64,000 nucleotides of DNA from Ceratodon purpureus. Lineage: Eukaryota > Streptophyta > Bryopsida > Pseudoditrichales > Ditrichaceae. The translations under genes and the position numbers were made by a program. The DNA lies in the NCBI GenBank assembly GCA_014871385.1, contig CM026424.1:3599131-3663130 (forward strand), in the 5' to 3' direction. The notes under the pieces are model-generated. The model did no database searches, was not told where the DNA came from, and worked only from the letters and a program-made list of their open reading frames with translations. Shown here in pieces: positions 40,866-55,003 of the stretch; the stretch's first letter is position 1, and the number at the start of each line of letters is the position of its first letter.

Positions 40866-41240
40866 AAGGCACCATAGCCGTGGTGTAGTGGTTTGAGACA
40901 TGGCACACCGGTGAGGTTGTTGTGAGTTCGAATCCTGATGCCAACGTAGTGCCTACTACCATAGTCTACCCATCTATGGTGGGGGGTCTTGAGACTTCGT
41001 TGCATGGGTATCCAAAAAGTCCTTGAGGGGGATGACATGTCGGTCATATTCAATGCACTTAGCCTAGATGCACTTAGTGTAGAAAAGTGTTTACCTTCAA
41101 AAGTAGGGAGTAGCTCTAGATTCATTATCCCTTGTATAGCGGCCATCGGATTAGTGAATAGACTGAATGAACATAGTGAATAGAATGAATAAACACTATA
41201 TTCATGTCGGACCCTTTGGGGCTGGAGTTCTTCTTCTTCT
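40866..41240 (+). mobile_element. tRNA-derived SINE, copy 2
   Basis: Same family and orientation as 10,535-10,882: A box TGGTGTAGTGG at 40,881, B box GAGTTCGAATCC at 40,924, end GGAGTTCTTCTTCTT. A small internal duplication (GTGAATAG...GAATGAA) lies near 41,154-41,187. No clear target-site duplication. It is not part of the inverted repeat. Confidence 0.85.
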
Positions 41241-41994
41241 GCATATTGCTTTAATCATAATTTTTAAAGAAAGGTTGGGTTGAAGATATTCTTTAGTAAT
41301 TTGAAGACTTGAAGGATGTGTTAGAAAAAAAGAACAATGAATTATTACAAGAATATTGTTGGTATGATTTTACTATTTGGCTACATGAAGGGGCAAAAGG
41401 ACTCATTAGGCAAATCTACAACTTTTTTGCATACATCTAGTTAAAAGTAGTACAAAAGTTACATCAGTGAAATCCTATTGAAGGGTTTTGCTTGTTACTT
41501 TAAATCCTTAGTTGAAACAACTATTGTATTTGTGGAAATGAATGATGAATGCTTAGAATGTGTGTGAACTACAAGGGCTCAAGAAATGAATAAAGAATAA
41601 ATACAATCCATTGTCTTTTTATTCTTGAAATTTTATAAAAAAAAAAAGTCATTGAATAGAGATTTCAATTGAGTTTAATTTGAGAAGAGAGTATATCCTT
41701 CTTTAGAATAATGAATGGGACAAACAAGAAACAAATTTTTGTACAAGGTATGGCCATTTTAAATACAACTTTATGCCTTTGTTGTAATCAAAGCATAGGC
41801 AATTTTTTAGTACATGATGAATGACATGATGGACAACATTATACAATTTTTTAAAGTCATGTACCGTATATTTGTGGAGGTCCCATTATTCTGCCCTTGA
41901 TTACTTAGCAAAGAATGTTTGAAGGTTATGTATCCCAGTCATTTTTTTAGATCTAATGGGTTCACATGGGTGTCTTGGATTTGGTATATCTACC
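41241..41994. other. AT-rich gap
   Basis: Nothing recognised up to the TTAA at 41,995. Confidence 0.4.
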
Positions 41995-42856
41995 TTAACC
42001 CTTTAGTGCCCAGGGTTTTTTTCCAGCAACTCTGATTTTTACCGTTTTCTGCGCTATTCTTGGAATCTACAAAAACAGGTTCGCATTGTTGTATATCTAA
42101 CCATATAGTACTGTAGCAAAGGATAGTAGAATACTATGGGCAAAACATGGACCCAATCCAACCGTGGGAAGTTGAAGTGTATAATCCGTATATGGGGGAC
42201 AAAAAGTTTGCAGTTTTGTGTATTTTTCCAAGGAGTGTAAGTTTGGAACCCCACAAATCTCGGAATAAATTTCTAAATTTAGTAAAAGAGCTGTTCAGCT
42301 ATGTCCCATGTTAAAATCTCCAAGATAAATCAAAAACATATATGTGCAAAATTACAAAAAGATTTAGAGGAATTTTAAGATTTAGTCATGGAAACAATGT
42401 ACTGTTTAGGGTGTTTTTGGTACATTGGGTCTCATTCATATGACTCAAATGTAATGCAATCCACAACGGTTGAAAAGTTAGAATGGAGGCATAAAAGAAT
42501 AAAAGTAAAAAAAAATCCTCAAATCTACTGTATTTTCCTCTAAATACACTATATGTACACTATTATTGCAATACCGTAGAAACAACGCTGTACATCTTTC
42601 CAGCAATCAAACATGAGTCTTCTTTCTAGACTATCATCCACCTCCGTTACCAAAACCAACTGAAACGGCCACATATATGTCCAAGTGACTCAAATGCAAA
42701 ACATTGCTCCATTGGGAACGTTCAGAGAACAACCATCTTCTGTCCAATGAGAATGAAGGAGCTGCGAATTCCCAAAGTCAGCTGAAACCGTTGCAAGGAA
42801 CCACTGTCAGTTGAAACCAGCGAAAGAAAAAAAACGGTTGCACCCTACTTGGTCAC

Positions 42857-43102
42857 TCAGAAGCTGTAAGTGTCCACTTGGGTAAAGGTCATCTTATCCC
42901 CACACTTCAGCTTGTTCTCCTTGCAAAACTCTCTCCAGCCAACGGTGAAGTGGCACTGCGTCTGAGCTGCATTCACAGCTACAGCAGTTGAAACTCGGAC
43001 AGTGGACTTGTTGCCAATTAGTTTATACTTGAATCCATCGAAATTCCCTGACCCCAGCCTGCGCCAAAACTTAGTTGGAATGTCGTACAGTAGGAAATAC
43101 AC
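42857..43102 (-). pseudogene. B3 DNA-binding-domain fragment inside the piggyBac element
   Basis: About 81 codons of a plant B3 domain: LLYDIPTKFWRRLGSGNFDG (the Pro-x-x-FWR...GNFDG entry), FKYKLIGNKSTVRV, then CHFTVGWREFCKENKLKCGD, KMTFTQVDTYSF and stop. GWxEFxxxNxLxxGDxxxF is the classic B3 C-terminal signature. There is no in-frame ATG at its head (upstream stop close by), so it is an exon or truncated piece. B3 proteins are plant transcription factors that bind DNA. It lies 1.1 kb downstream of the captured UGPase exons, on the same strand. Confidence 0.75.
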
Positions 43103-43912
43103 ACGTTAGACAGCAATCTTCCTCTTCTCTCTTGATCCTACACGCTAAAGGAATGTGTAACTACATTCAAGAATTGTTTCAGAATTGCGAAAACAAAAGC
43201 AGACTATGACAGTGTATTCCAATTCTCCGTCTCCACTGCATCATTCACATCCGAAACCAAGAGCTCACGATTCGAATAAATCAAAACGGACACAAATTTC
43301 TGTACAACACCAACCAACAGTTCTCAAAAAAACGAGCAAACGCAACACCATCTCACGCTCTATACAAAAAAACCATCCCATCCCAGCAACTGTTTCAGCC
43401 ACTCCAGGTAAAACATACTCAAGCCCATGACTCATAACACATTCGTAGATCAGTCCTGTAGAAGTTTGACCTAAGCCACTCCCCAGATCCACCAACAACC
43501 TCCGAATCCTACAACAAATCCTCCAACAAAACCCCGAAAGCAATCCCCCACAACTGCAACCTTGAAATCCCAAGAACAAACTGACCCACGAAGCCATACT
43601 CATCAAACTAAAATACAAGTGGCGCTAATCAACCAGCACATGAAGTAGGAATGCGAAGCACACGAACGTAAGCACTCTCTCCGAATCCCAATCCACCACC
43701 TTAACCCAAACCACTCAACCTCGACAAACAAATCACAGGAACAGCCTCGGTAGAATCTCCGGAGCAACGATCTGAATGACGCAACTGAACGAACACCAAC
43801 ATCCATGTGGCTTCGACTTTCAACGAAAGCACACGCAACAAATCATGCGACCAGTGACCGAGCAGCTACACGACCAGACAAAGCTCAATAAATACAGCTG
43901 GGTCGCAAGGGT

Positions 43913-44053
43913 CACTAGTAGAAATATGGTCCTTAAGGACTCGTCCGTAATGACTTAAATGGTCCAAAATGACTCAAATTGAGTGAAAATGAGTCATTTT
44001 GGACCATTTAAGTCATTACGGACGAGTCCTAAAGGACCATATTTCTACTAGTG
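43913..44053. mobile_element. CACTA-type palindromic MITE 1 (141 bp)
   Basis: Starts CACTAGTAGAAAT and ends ATTTCTACTAGTG, with a 3-bp target duplication GGT on both sides. Nearly the whole element is one hairpin of about 62 bp per side with one mismatch (TTAA versus TTTA) before the loop region. CACTA termini with 3-bp duplications fit the CACTA superfamily. It is nested within the piggyBac element, so it is younger than that insertion or was carried by it. Confidence 0.9.
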
Positions 44054-44224
44054 GGTCTTTGGTGTTACTTCTATGCAGTACTCATTTTGGTTCTCGACCA
44101 GATGATTCAAAATTTCTAGTTCCAGGTCAAAGTCACTCACATTTATGGAAATTTAAAAAACAATGCTAAGTAGGAAACATGCCAATGCCTAATGATAGAG
44201 CCAGGAAAGTAATAATTTGAATAC

Positions 44225-45305
<1,081 letters not shown>

Positions 45306-46216
45306 CTGTCAACTCAGTCATACCTGTTGAAAACATAAACAATGCACGGATGCATAGATCATTACCCTAAACCATGCAAAAACTCGTAGATTAGAACCCT
45401 AAACAATGCACACACACATGCTTCATTCACCAACATGAACATGGAAATCAAGATTTCTGAAACCCCCTCAATACCCCACATACCCAACACAAGCTCTCTA
45501 AACCTGGCGCTCCCTCATAAACCATAGCCGTCAAACGAGAGAGAGAACTCAATGCAGAGCTCAGATTCCAACCTCCACGACGACATCAAACCTCCAAACC
45601 CTCCATCGTGATCTGTGACTAATCCCCTGGAGCCACCTACACCACCCAAACAGTTGGTAGCAGAAGAAAAATCCATGAATCCACATGCACAGGCTCACAC
45701 AGGGAACAACAACACACACCCAGGGGCGAGGGAAACCACGATCTGAGACAACAATAGATGTTGCTCACACATCCCGCGACCTCTCTCGAGGAGCAGCTTC
45801 ACGAGCAAGGCGATAGTGATAATTGACCATTATCGAGAACACTACTGAGAACGAATGGAGAACACGTTCGAATCACGAGGGGAACAGGCTTCCCAGATCC
45901 CGGGAATTTGCTGCGTGACAGAAGTTCATCCCACCGAGGCCACTCTCTTTTGTACGCTTTTCTCTGTATTCTCTTCTATTCTGCTTATCTTTTGCTCACA
46001 GATTGTCTCCGTATACTGCTACAGTGACGTATTCTTGTCGATTTGAAGCCTCTACACTACTCCGAATTGAGATCTGATTGTTGCATTGTGAGCCCCTCAG
46101 AAGAACGTAAATCTGAACAGGTATAATTGAGATCAAATTCATTTTGGATTTTGAGTTATTCATCTCCAACTGAGTTTTGCAACCACATTATGGTTCCCTG
46201 GGCACTAAAGGATTAA

Positions 46217-46890
46217 TCGGCGCTCTTCAGAAGCGCAAACACCTCAAGGATGTCCAATGCTGGTCAGGAAGTTGTTATTTCATACTTTGACAACAATATT
46301 AGAGCTGCAGTTAGTGGTGTACTACATTGTGTCCTATTGCAGACAGGAGTCATGAACAATGAACTGCAGTCATTCTCAGCTGAGTTGAAAATGTACGATT
46401 CAAAATTAGAGACCTCCCAACAAATTACTGTGTGCTAAATGTTTAGATATGTCATAAGTCCCATTCCATGCTTTCACTATCTGGTGAAACAGTGAACAGC
46501 TCATCAATGGACCAAGCCGGCAGAGGTGAACCAAGAAAAGGAATTGCACCACATACTAACCTACACTGGCCATCAATTCTGTGCGCCAGAGGTCCCGTTG
46601 AAACCCTGCTGGCAGTCCTGACTCAACCCCGTGAGGCCTCAAAGAGTCATTCATGGGAAGACTTGTTCCTCAACATTTTCAACAATTTCCAACAAATGCC
46701 CTGCACTTCTCCAGAGTGCTTGCAGTGAAAAAATTGGGCCCACACATTTGGATCGTCAATGTGGCCACCAGCAGAGTTCCCATGTGCAAGTGCAGTCCGA
46801 AGCAAGAGTCAGACCAGAGGGCACCTCAACCATGTTCTCCTCCATCAATTGCTGATGTCAATTTAAATTTGAAAGCAAGTGACTTGTGAA
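46217..46890 (+). other. Coding-like but unrecognised stretch right of the piggyBac element
   Basis: Several plus-strand frames have some protein character (VISYFDNNIRAAVSGVLHCV at 46,250-46,438; APHTNLHWPSILCARGPVET at 46,468-46,728; KKLGPHIWIVNVATSRVPMC at 46,653-46,889), but they change frame and have no domain I know. It could be a decayed gene into which the piggyBac inserted. Low confidence. Confidence 0.3.
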
Positions 46891-49130
46891 TGAAGTAAAT
46901 AATCATACATCTAGTGGTATCATCATTGAGAGAGCTACCTTACAAGCTACAACCAAACAAGTCTGTATAATTGTATGTATGATTTACAAGCAAGTTGAAT
47001 GCTCAAATGGCCTACCTGTTATATCCCTTTTTTGTCTGCTGGTGAGGAGTGGAGATTGCACAATGAATATGTAACTTAGGGTCTCTCTTGATCTAAATTT
47101 TGTAATTGATTAAAATGATTGTTTTGGTCCAATTTTACTATATTATAAGCTTTTCGCAAGCCCTAACTATCCATGAGCATCCGCTACCCAAAAAAAATCC
47201 CATAATTTCTAAGACCACATTCATAAGTTGCTAAATTCAAGTGAATAGAAAGATGGATGAAAATGAGAAAGTGGTGAAGATGGATGAGAGAGTGGTGAAT
47301 ATGGCTGAGATTTTTTGGAGATGGAATAAGCCCATTGTGGAAAAAGAGAGAAAATGTAAGGCGATAATAGGCTCCATACAAGGTGGTGTTCTAATGAAAT
47401 TGTGGTAAATACGCATGTTTTAAATGGTGATTTATATCCCCTAAAGATCTTTTAAAGCCAAATTGGCTTTTGGGATTTTCAGTCACTTTAGATGGAGTAT
47501 GTACCTTTATTTTTCCATATTCAAATTTTTAGCGAACTTAGAGAATTCAATAACTTTGTGGAAAGCCGATATTCACAAGAAGAAGACATGTGATTTGGGG
47601 ATCATGAAATGTTTTAGTATTAGGCCATCTCAATTTTTTTATCTTCTAAGATTTTTTTGGGGATTTTTTTTTATACAAAGTTCTTAATCAAATTCTTACT
47701 CAAATTTCCGTTTGACCCTGGTTATAATGTATACCAATTTTATAAAGGCAGACTTCAAAGTTTGACAATAAGAAGTTTTTGTAGTGACAAAGAAAATTTA
47801 GGACCCTTTGATCATTGTGATATCCTAAATGAAGAAAAGTCAAAGATCAAAATTTAATATGTAATTAGGATATCAAGTTGATTTTAAGATCCTCTAGTTG
47901 AATCTAGTATGTAATACTTAGATTAAGAACTATTAGACCTAAAGTGGGAAGTCTTGACAATTTTGGGTAAAGATTGGCAATGAACTATAGGAGATAATTA
48001 TTGATGGGGTGGATAACAAGAAAGTCTACTTGGATTTACGAAGGTTTTGCTTTGAAATCTTTTGAAAATTCATAATTAACTTGAATTTTATCCAAAAATT
48101 ATGATTTTAAATGCATTAATATGATAACCTTATCATTCACTAATGAAAGTTTGCGAGGTGATTTTGTCAAAATATAGGTGGAATTTTTAACTTGGTGGTA
48201 GTTGAATAAACTACTTCATATTGATGTAATAAAAAAACCATCTAGAGATTTGGCTATATGTATTATGAGGCTTAACCCCTAAACGCTTAAACGACCATTT
48301 TTTGGTCACTATCTAAAGTTAACGGGCTGCCTTGAACAAAAAATTAAAAAATCTTAAAATACTACATCAAGATCACTTTCTAGTGCACTCTGTTTTCTAT
48401 GAATCCAAGTTAAATTCCACCCATGAATTTTTTTCAAAGTGCACCACCTCAAAATTGTTGTGATGTTATGAAATTTGCTATTTTGAGAAATTAATGTTGT
48501 TCTCACCATTGTTTCCTTTGCTATCTTGAAGTTTACAATAGAAAAATCAACTTTAATCAATCAACTTCAATTTGAAATTCTAAAAGAAAAAAAATATTAT
48601 TTATACAAATTTTCAAAAGTTTATACTTTTAAATTCATTAAAGAAATATTACAAGTTTATTTTTAGGAATTTTACCTTACGGATAATTTGTAGAGATGAT
48701 GAACTACATGTTCTTTACTAAACCAAACTTCATCAAACATATGGAAGGCACATATTGGAACATGTCTATATTTTGTCCAATACCCCTCGGACTTTCATGG
48801 GTTAATAATACTGAGAGTTCCAATACACGTAACTTACACAAGACTCAAGGCACTATAACATGTGTAATTAGTTTGAAGATTACACAGTAGTGAGTTTCAT
48901 CACATGTCTACAAGCTTAGAGTCCATATTGTATGTTATGGTTGCTTGTAGTAAAATGATAATATTTGGAAAAAAATGACTATAAAAAGTCAAAGAATTAA
49001 AAAAGAATCCAACAGACACTTTTTCATGGTTCAAAAAAACTTGAATTGGATTTAGCCAAAAGATCAACTTGATGTAATAGAAGAATACTAGAGTCTTGGT
49101 CCATGATGGAGAAAAAAGATATAAGGTTGT
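46891..49130. other. AT-rich gap
   Basis: No gene or recognisable element. An isolated TTAACCCCTAAACG near 48,271 looks a little like a piggyBac end but has no partner. Confidence 0.45.
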
Positions 49131-49222
49131 TGAAATTTCTATGAAATAGAAAAATAACAAAACATTCATATCTGAAATTTCGATGAAATAGAAAATAACA
49201 AAACATTCATATCTGAAATTTC
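49131..49222 (+). repeat. Tandem duplication, two 42-bp units
   Basis: TGAAATTTC, ATGAAATAGAAAA and AACAAAACATTCATATC occur twice in a row, nearly identical. Confidence 0.85.
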
Positions 49223-49335
49223 AAAGATGTCCTGGCCTTTTAAAGACGTTCCTTGCACTTTAATTACTTCTATAACCTGAAGTTGTGCATACTCAAAAAT
49301 TATTATCAGATTAAAATAGAACCACTAGGCTCTTT

Positions 49336-49476
49336 CACTAGTGGAAAGGGTGTACAACTACATCAAAGATGAACACCAAAAAGTGCCCAATTACACCAAA
49401 AATTTGAAATTTTTGGTGTAATTGGGCACTTTTTGGTGTTCATCTTTGATGTAGTTGTACACCCTTTCCACTAGTG
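49336..49476. mobile_element. CACTA-type palindromic MITE 2 (141 bp, perfect hairpin)
   Basis: Starts CACTAGTGGAAAGGG and ends CCCTTTCCACTAGTG; target duplication TTT on both sides. The arms are 69 bp each with no mismatch around a 3-base loop (TGA at 49,405-49,407). Same ends and length as MITE 1 but different stem sequence, apart from shared AT-rich words. Confidence 0.95.
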
Positions 49477-52400
49477 TTTATATTTACATCTTCCATGTGG
49501 ATGGAAAAATATTAGACCATACTTATTTAAGGGTATTTTTTTGAGGACTATAAAGTTATGATGATTTCTTTTTAAATTTATTTGAAATTTTCTCAATTTT
49601 ATAAAACCTTCCATATTACTCACAACCCAAATATACACACTCACAGTATGTTATTATTTTCAAGGATAGAATGATAGTCAAAGTAGCTGTTATCCTGCGT
49701 CAACATTCAGAAAAATGAAAAATGCAACTTGACACCAAATTTCAAACTTTGAGAAAGTTCTCCTATTTGTGTCATGGGCTCAACTCCTAAAGCCCTTTGG
49801 GACCCCACTAGATTATGGAAACTATCTTGGAATCTGATGTATTACTGACAATGCTTGTCACAATACTTGGTATGTCTTGCTCTCCTTTGACCTGTGACCA
49901 AATTTTCTTTCAAAATAGATCAACAATACAAACGGACTTTGAACATGATCATAAAAATCAACCCACGTACAGCACAAAACGACCAGTGTGTAGACCATAC
50001 CACAAGACAATCTCAGCATGAAGATGATTATAACACAACAATGATCATCATGAGGGCGAGGGCTCATTGAGGAGCAAGCAATGGCAAGGCGGCGTGATGG
50101 CTAGCAACCAACTGCATAGGAGTGCGACGGATTGGGGAGTGGGCGGGAAGGGGGTTGAGTGATGGAGGAGTGGTTCCAACTTCCAAGTAACAGAGGCAAT
50201 CCACTGCTGCCTGTGTGGAGAGGCTGTGTGGGTGCAATGCTCGTCATGGAGGTTTGGAGGGACCCTAGGGCAACCCACTCACTTTCAAGGCTGTTCACAA
50301 GTCCTGCACAATGATCCTTCCTTTCGGATTGTCAGAGTTTTGTTTTTAGAGTCACACTCAACCATTGTACTTCTCAATGCTTTTCTACATATCTTCGTTT
50401 CACTCACAGTTGTGTTTTTTTTATTGAAACCTATACAAGTACTCTCACTCATACAGTGCCTTTTCATACAAGTTGGTCAAAATTGTTTGCTGCTGTTGAA
50501 ATGAGGCAGCTTAAATTTTCTCAAGCTCATGCTTTTGTAACCTGGGCTAAGTGTTCACAAAATAGAGAACACAATGCCCAACCTGCCTGGGACCTGTCAT
50601 AGCAAATTAACAGTCCACACCACAATGGACCTTTTAAAGGCATAGCATGAATTGTTTTAAAACTTACACATTATGTAAGAGTTTGGTGGTCTATACACTA
50701 GTACCTAAGAAGGACATACAATTGACAAACTAGACCTCTATTTACTGATCATAGTAATACCTATTTCCCACTTCTCATTTTTAGTGTTAATGTCTCCTCA
50801 TTAGCTTATCAATATTTTAAACTTGTTTTTTGGAGCGAGCTAGTGATAGTTTCAAAAGCAAGCTACTCTCAATTTCATGAGTAGCTATTGGCACCTTTAA
50901 AAATTTAGAGAAAATTCTCCACAACTCCAAAAAGAATGAATTCTTGTTTTTGGTTCATATCCTTTATGATTGCCCAACCTTTGAGTGTTTTTAGCACAGC
51001 TTTTTGTGCCATTTAACCACCAGAATGGCCGCAATTTCATCAGTTTTTGGTCCTTCTACCTTTTACAGAGGAGGTGGTTTATGGTGCTCCTATCATATCC
51101 CACTCAGCTTGGGTTGACAGGAGTCAGGACCTAGACTTCTCAAAATGAATCCTTGCACACTTCACACTGCATACCCTTGACATTTGGCCTTTTAGGTCAC
51201 AGAAGCATTGCAATTGGCAGCAAGGAGCTTCACACATGGGAGAGTGAGGCATGCCTGTCGTGAAGATGTCATCATAAAATGCGAGAGTACATTGGCAGGC
51301 CATGACCATCCTACAGTTTGACCAAGAATCCTTCTTGGAAATGCTGATAGCCTATCCTTGAATGACTTACGTCTGCCATGGCTAGGGTGAATATGGGTAG
51401 TCCAGTTTGCTTGGCATTATTGGCTACACAGGATTGAGTTTTCTGACCACAGCACTTTGAAGTCCTTCCAAGTGATTTTCCTTATCTTTCAGGTGTTGAA
51501 GTTTTGAAACCACATGGAAAATCAATCAGTTGTATAGAACAATAAGAGAGGTGTTTCAAATACAGTTAGGTTTAGCGGTTGCATACAGTTCTTTTATTAT
51601 ATATAACACTCCTAGTAATTCTTGTAGAAAAAGGCGAAAGGATTCGTGTTTTTGGAGTCAAAACTACAAAAACAAACCCCTACATGTTGCAACAGAATAA
51701 TTCTAAAACTAGACATCAAATGGGATGTTGAAAAATACGATCTTGCAACTACATTGTTCAAAAATGTGTATACCAAATTTTAGCTCATTCCATTATACAA
51801 ATTGCAAGATTCCTAAGGTTTGAATACACTGTAAAAGTTTTTTTTGACATTGCCTCTACAGTTTTGATGCCCAAAAGTATACATTGAAAGTACATTTGAT
51901 CCATGAAGGGTCATCAATTCTTGTAGGTGTGGATGTTAGGTATGTGCTCACCAAGTTTGAGCCTCATACGGGCTTTGGAAGGATAAAAAACACTTGATTT
52001 TGTGAAAAGGGTATGCTGAAAATGCCTTACATTCTACAAAATTAAAACTATCAATTGAGTAATCTTAACATGTCCAATTGGAAATATGAATAGTAGATAT
52101 ATTTGTGTCCATGAGATCAAAAACGACAAAAACTTCAATGCAATAAAAGTAAAACTCAAATTTCAAGAATTTTTGAAAGTATAAATTGTATACTTTCTTT
52201 TAATTTTAAAGAGCAGTTTTGATAATAGGGGTCTTGTGGATGGATCCCGTGCCACGTCAGAGAGACTAAATGATATTCATTAAGTCTTCATGAAAAGTTA
52301 AAATATTTTATATGGATGAAAAAAGTATTTTGGATGCAAAGTGAATTATAAATGATGACTATCATTTGGATAGAATTTTTTTAGGAAAGAAGACAACCCT

Positions 52401-53400
52401 TCTAGACGAAAATGGTTAGTTAGATAAAAAAATGCCTGATGGATGAAAATTGTCATCAATGTGTACGGACAAAAATATTGGGCTTGTTATTTTGCAAGTG
52501 CCCACCCTTTGAATTTAGTCTTGTGACTTTCTGCCCTTAAGAATGGCGGGCAAATTGGGCAAAAAATGGAAGATTCTGATTTGTTATTGGACGCCGAGAT
52601 TAAGAGCAGATTCTTTTAAAATTCATAAATTTTGCATCATAAATCCAAATGCTTTGAAATTTGAGCCACTAGAAAGCTATTGTTGGAAGCCATGTGTAGT
52701 TCAAAAAATATTTAAATCATAACACCTTAGAATAGTCTGCCCATAAGTGTCACAACCACAATGTGCTCTTGAAAGCTTTTATGAGTTAACATTTGAAGCC
52801 TAAGTTATGCTGAGGTCAAGGTGTGGTTGAATTTCCTTTTCTTGTTGATGGAAAAGTTGAGATTGGTATCAATCCCTTTACATGAGAGTTAAGGTATATT
52901 CTTTTGAATCTTTGTTTCTGAGTAATAAAATTTTGGTGTAAAAGATGACCTCACCAACCAAAAAATGTAGCTAATATTTTGAAAGTCCATTTTATTGGTT
53001 GTTGGAGTTAATATACTAATAACATCTAGAGATATTAACAACATCTAGATATTTTAATAACCATGTATAATTGTGCATTTGGGTAGTTCAACATATTTAC
53101 CATTGAATAACTTGCTAAAAATTTGATTTTGGTTTGAATTCACAAGGCAATACATACATTTTTAGATGATGTTCTCGCTTGCCGTGAGCAAAATAAGTAC
53201 AGTTGCCGTATCTAAGTTCATCAAACAATAGCTCATAAAGATTGTCATCCTTAAGAAGTCTCTTCCCTTCCACTTTTGCACAACCACGTGGTTTTTCAGA
53301 AATGTTTTCCTTATGCCTCCTGATTTTTTGTCTTCTGCAGTTTGATGAAGCGATAACTGCAATTTATAGCACCAGGGACACAAAACAAGAAAGTAGTACC
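49477..53400. other. Long gene-poor stretch
   Basis: Mostly AT-rich. Slightly GC-richer patches at 50,060-50,300 and 51,060-51,330 give short open frames without domain character. No RNA gene, complete repeat or promoter recognised. Confidence 0.45.
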
Positions 53401-53540
53401 ATATTGAGAGAGTAATGATATATTGAGAGGAAGAAAATAAGAAATTAGTGCCATATTGAGAGAGATAATATATTGAAAGGGAGAAAATATGTTGAGAGAG
53501 ATAAAATATAATGAGGAGGAGAAAATATATTGAGATGTAG
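53401..53540 (+). repeat. Degenerate ATATTGAGAG-type tandem repeat
   Basis: About eight loose copies of an ATATTGAGAGG/AGAAAATA motif of roughly 17-35 bp. The open frames overlapping it on the minus strand (53,162-53,730) are low-complexity and not counted as genes. Confidence 0.7.
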
Positions 53541-54169
53541 AGGAGATACAATATGAATATAAAAATTGTGTTCCAGCCTCTGGTGTGAGGGTGTTGCATG
53601 AACGGAAAGCATTAAGGAGAGTTTTGATCAAAAAACACATTTTAAAACAAATAGAGGGGAGCACAATAAAGTGGACCAAAAAAGTGCTTAACTGTTTGTC
53701 AATTTCAGCCATGTTGCAAAAAATGCACAAAAGTGATAGAAAGACGTAAGTGAAGTCAATTTTTTTTACTAATATAGATTTTCAACTCGTTTTTTTACAA
53801 CTTAAAAAGTTTTGTGCAAAGCATACACTTTAAAGTTATTGTATGAGGGCTTTAAATCCAAACAAAGTGAATGCAGACATTTGAAAAAGTGGCTAGAAAA
53901 GAATTAAAACTATCTAAAAATCACTTTTGATGGAGTGGTGCCTTCTATATGTTTGAGAGGTATTCTAAAATAGTCATTTTGTATACTCATTAATTAATTT
54001 AGAGTTCCAAAAGTACTGCAAGGATGTGTTTTAAGAGGGTCAATTACGCGGTACTTTTTGTGAGTTTTTTTCACCGAACATTGTTTTTTAAATTGGAAAA
54101 AACATCCTCTAAAGACAATAGAGGGCACCAAATGAAGTAATTAAGACTTTGAGAATTTTCATTTTCATG
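53541..54169. other. AT-rich gap
   Basis: No gene seen. Confidence 0.4.
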
Positions 54170-54269
54170 CACTAGTGGAAAAGGTGTCCTGGAACACCGA
54201 AAATGAACACCAGGTTCGCCACGACCTGGTGTTCATTTTCGGTGTTCCAGGACACCTTTTTCACTAGTG
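54170..54269. mobile_element. CACTA-type palindromic MITE 3 (100 bp)
   Basis: Starts CACTAGTGGAAAAGG and ends CCTTTTTCACTAGTG; target duplication ATG on both sides (54,167-54,169 and 54,270-54,272). Stem about 46 bp per side with one mismatch at the ninth base, loop about 8 bases near 54,219. The stem sequence differs from MITEs 1 and 2 except for ATGAACACC shared with MITE 2. Confidence 0.93.
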
Positions 54270-54621
54270 ATGATTCATAACTAGTTGTCAAATTAAATTT
54301 CAATTAAAAGATGTTCTTTTCATGTAGATGTGAGTATAATAGCTTATGACACCATGAAAAGTGACCAAAATGCTCAAAATCACCTCTGAGCTTTAAAAAA
54401 CAGCACACTTCATATTCACTTCTTGATGATCACATGTTGCTCTTTGTGGTCCACTTTATTGTGCTCTCCTCCAAATGTGATGTTTTAGATGATTTTTTTT
54501 AAAAAAAAGTGATATTTAATTCAAATCAATCTTTATAGAGAGAGTGAACTACTCATTTTATTACTATATTTAGTCTTAAAGGTTGTGGGTTACCCTTCTC
54601 TAAAGTAGATTTGTTGTTTTT

Positions 54622-55003
54622 AAAGGCATATTTAGGTAATTCTGGACTTTTTAAAGTCCAGAATTGATAGTCAGCTCATCCGCCGACAAAATGTTTGTAG
54701 TAAATATCTTAAAATCATTGAAAATTTTCAAAAAAATTAGAATAAATACTATAGAATAATGCATATTTCACAAAATTCACAAAAAATTAGACATAATGAT
54801 GTCCAAATGTAGAATTTATGGTTGAAACAGAGTCAAAACAAAGAATTTTGAGCCAAAAAATGGTTTTTACAGCATATTTTGAGTGAAAATTGCCAAAAAA
54901 AAAAGTTTTTTTCAACCCTGCTATTTTGGTCGGCGGCCAGCCGACAGAATGATAAAAAGTCCAGAATTAGGCGTTTTGTCCAGAATTACTTAAATATCCC
55001 TTT
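54622..55003. mobile_element. MITE-like element with imperfect inverted ends (382 bp)
   Basis: The left end AAAGGCATATTTAGGTAATT and the reverse complement of the right end AAAGGGATATTTAAGTAATT match at 18 of 20, and both continue CTGGAC. Inside each end are AGTCCAGAATT and CCGCCGAC words in inverted order (54,653-54,687 and 54,930-54,975). The interior is AT-rich and non-coding. The target duplication is unclear, so the superfamily is not assigned. Confidence 0.65.

Noticed and set aside
48271-48310. TTAACCCCTAAACG as a second piggyBac end
   Set aside because: No inverted partner with a TTAA could be found nearby, and the match to the 41,999 end is weak.
50060-51330. Short GC-richer patches with open frames as genes
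   Set aside because: No domain, no splice pattern and no conserved composition.
53162-53730. Two overlapping minus-strand frames of about 140 codons
   Set aside because: They translate a degenerate AT-rich tandem repeat; no domain.
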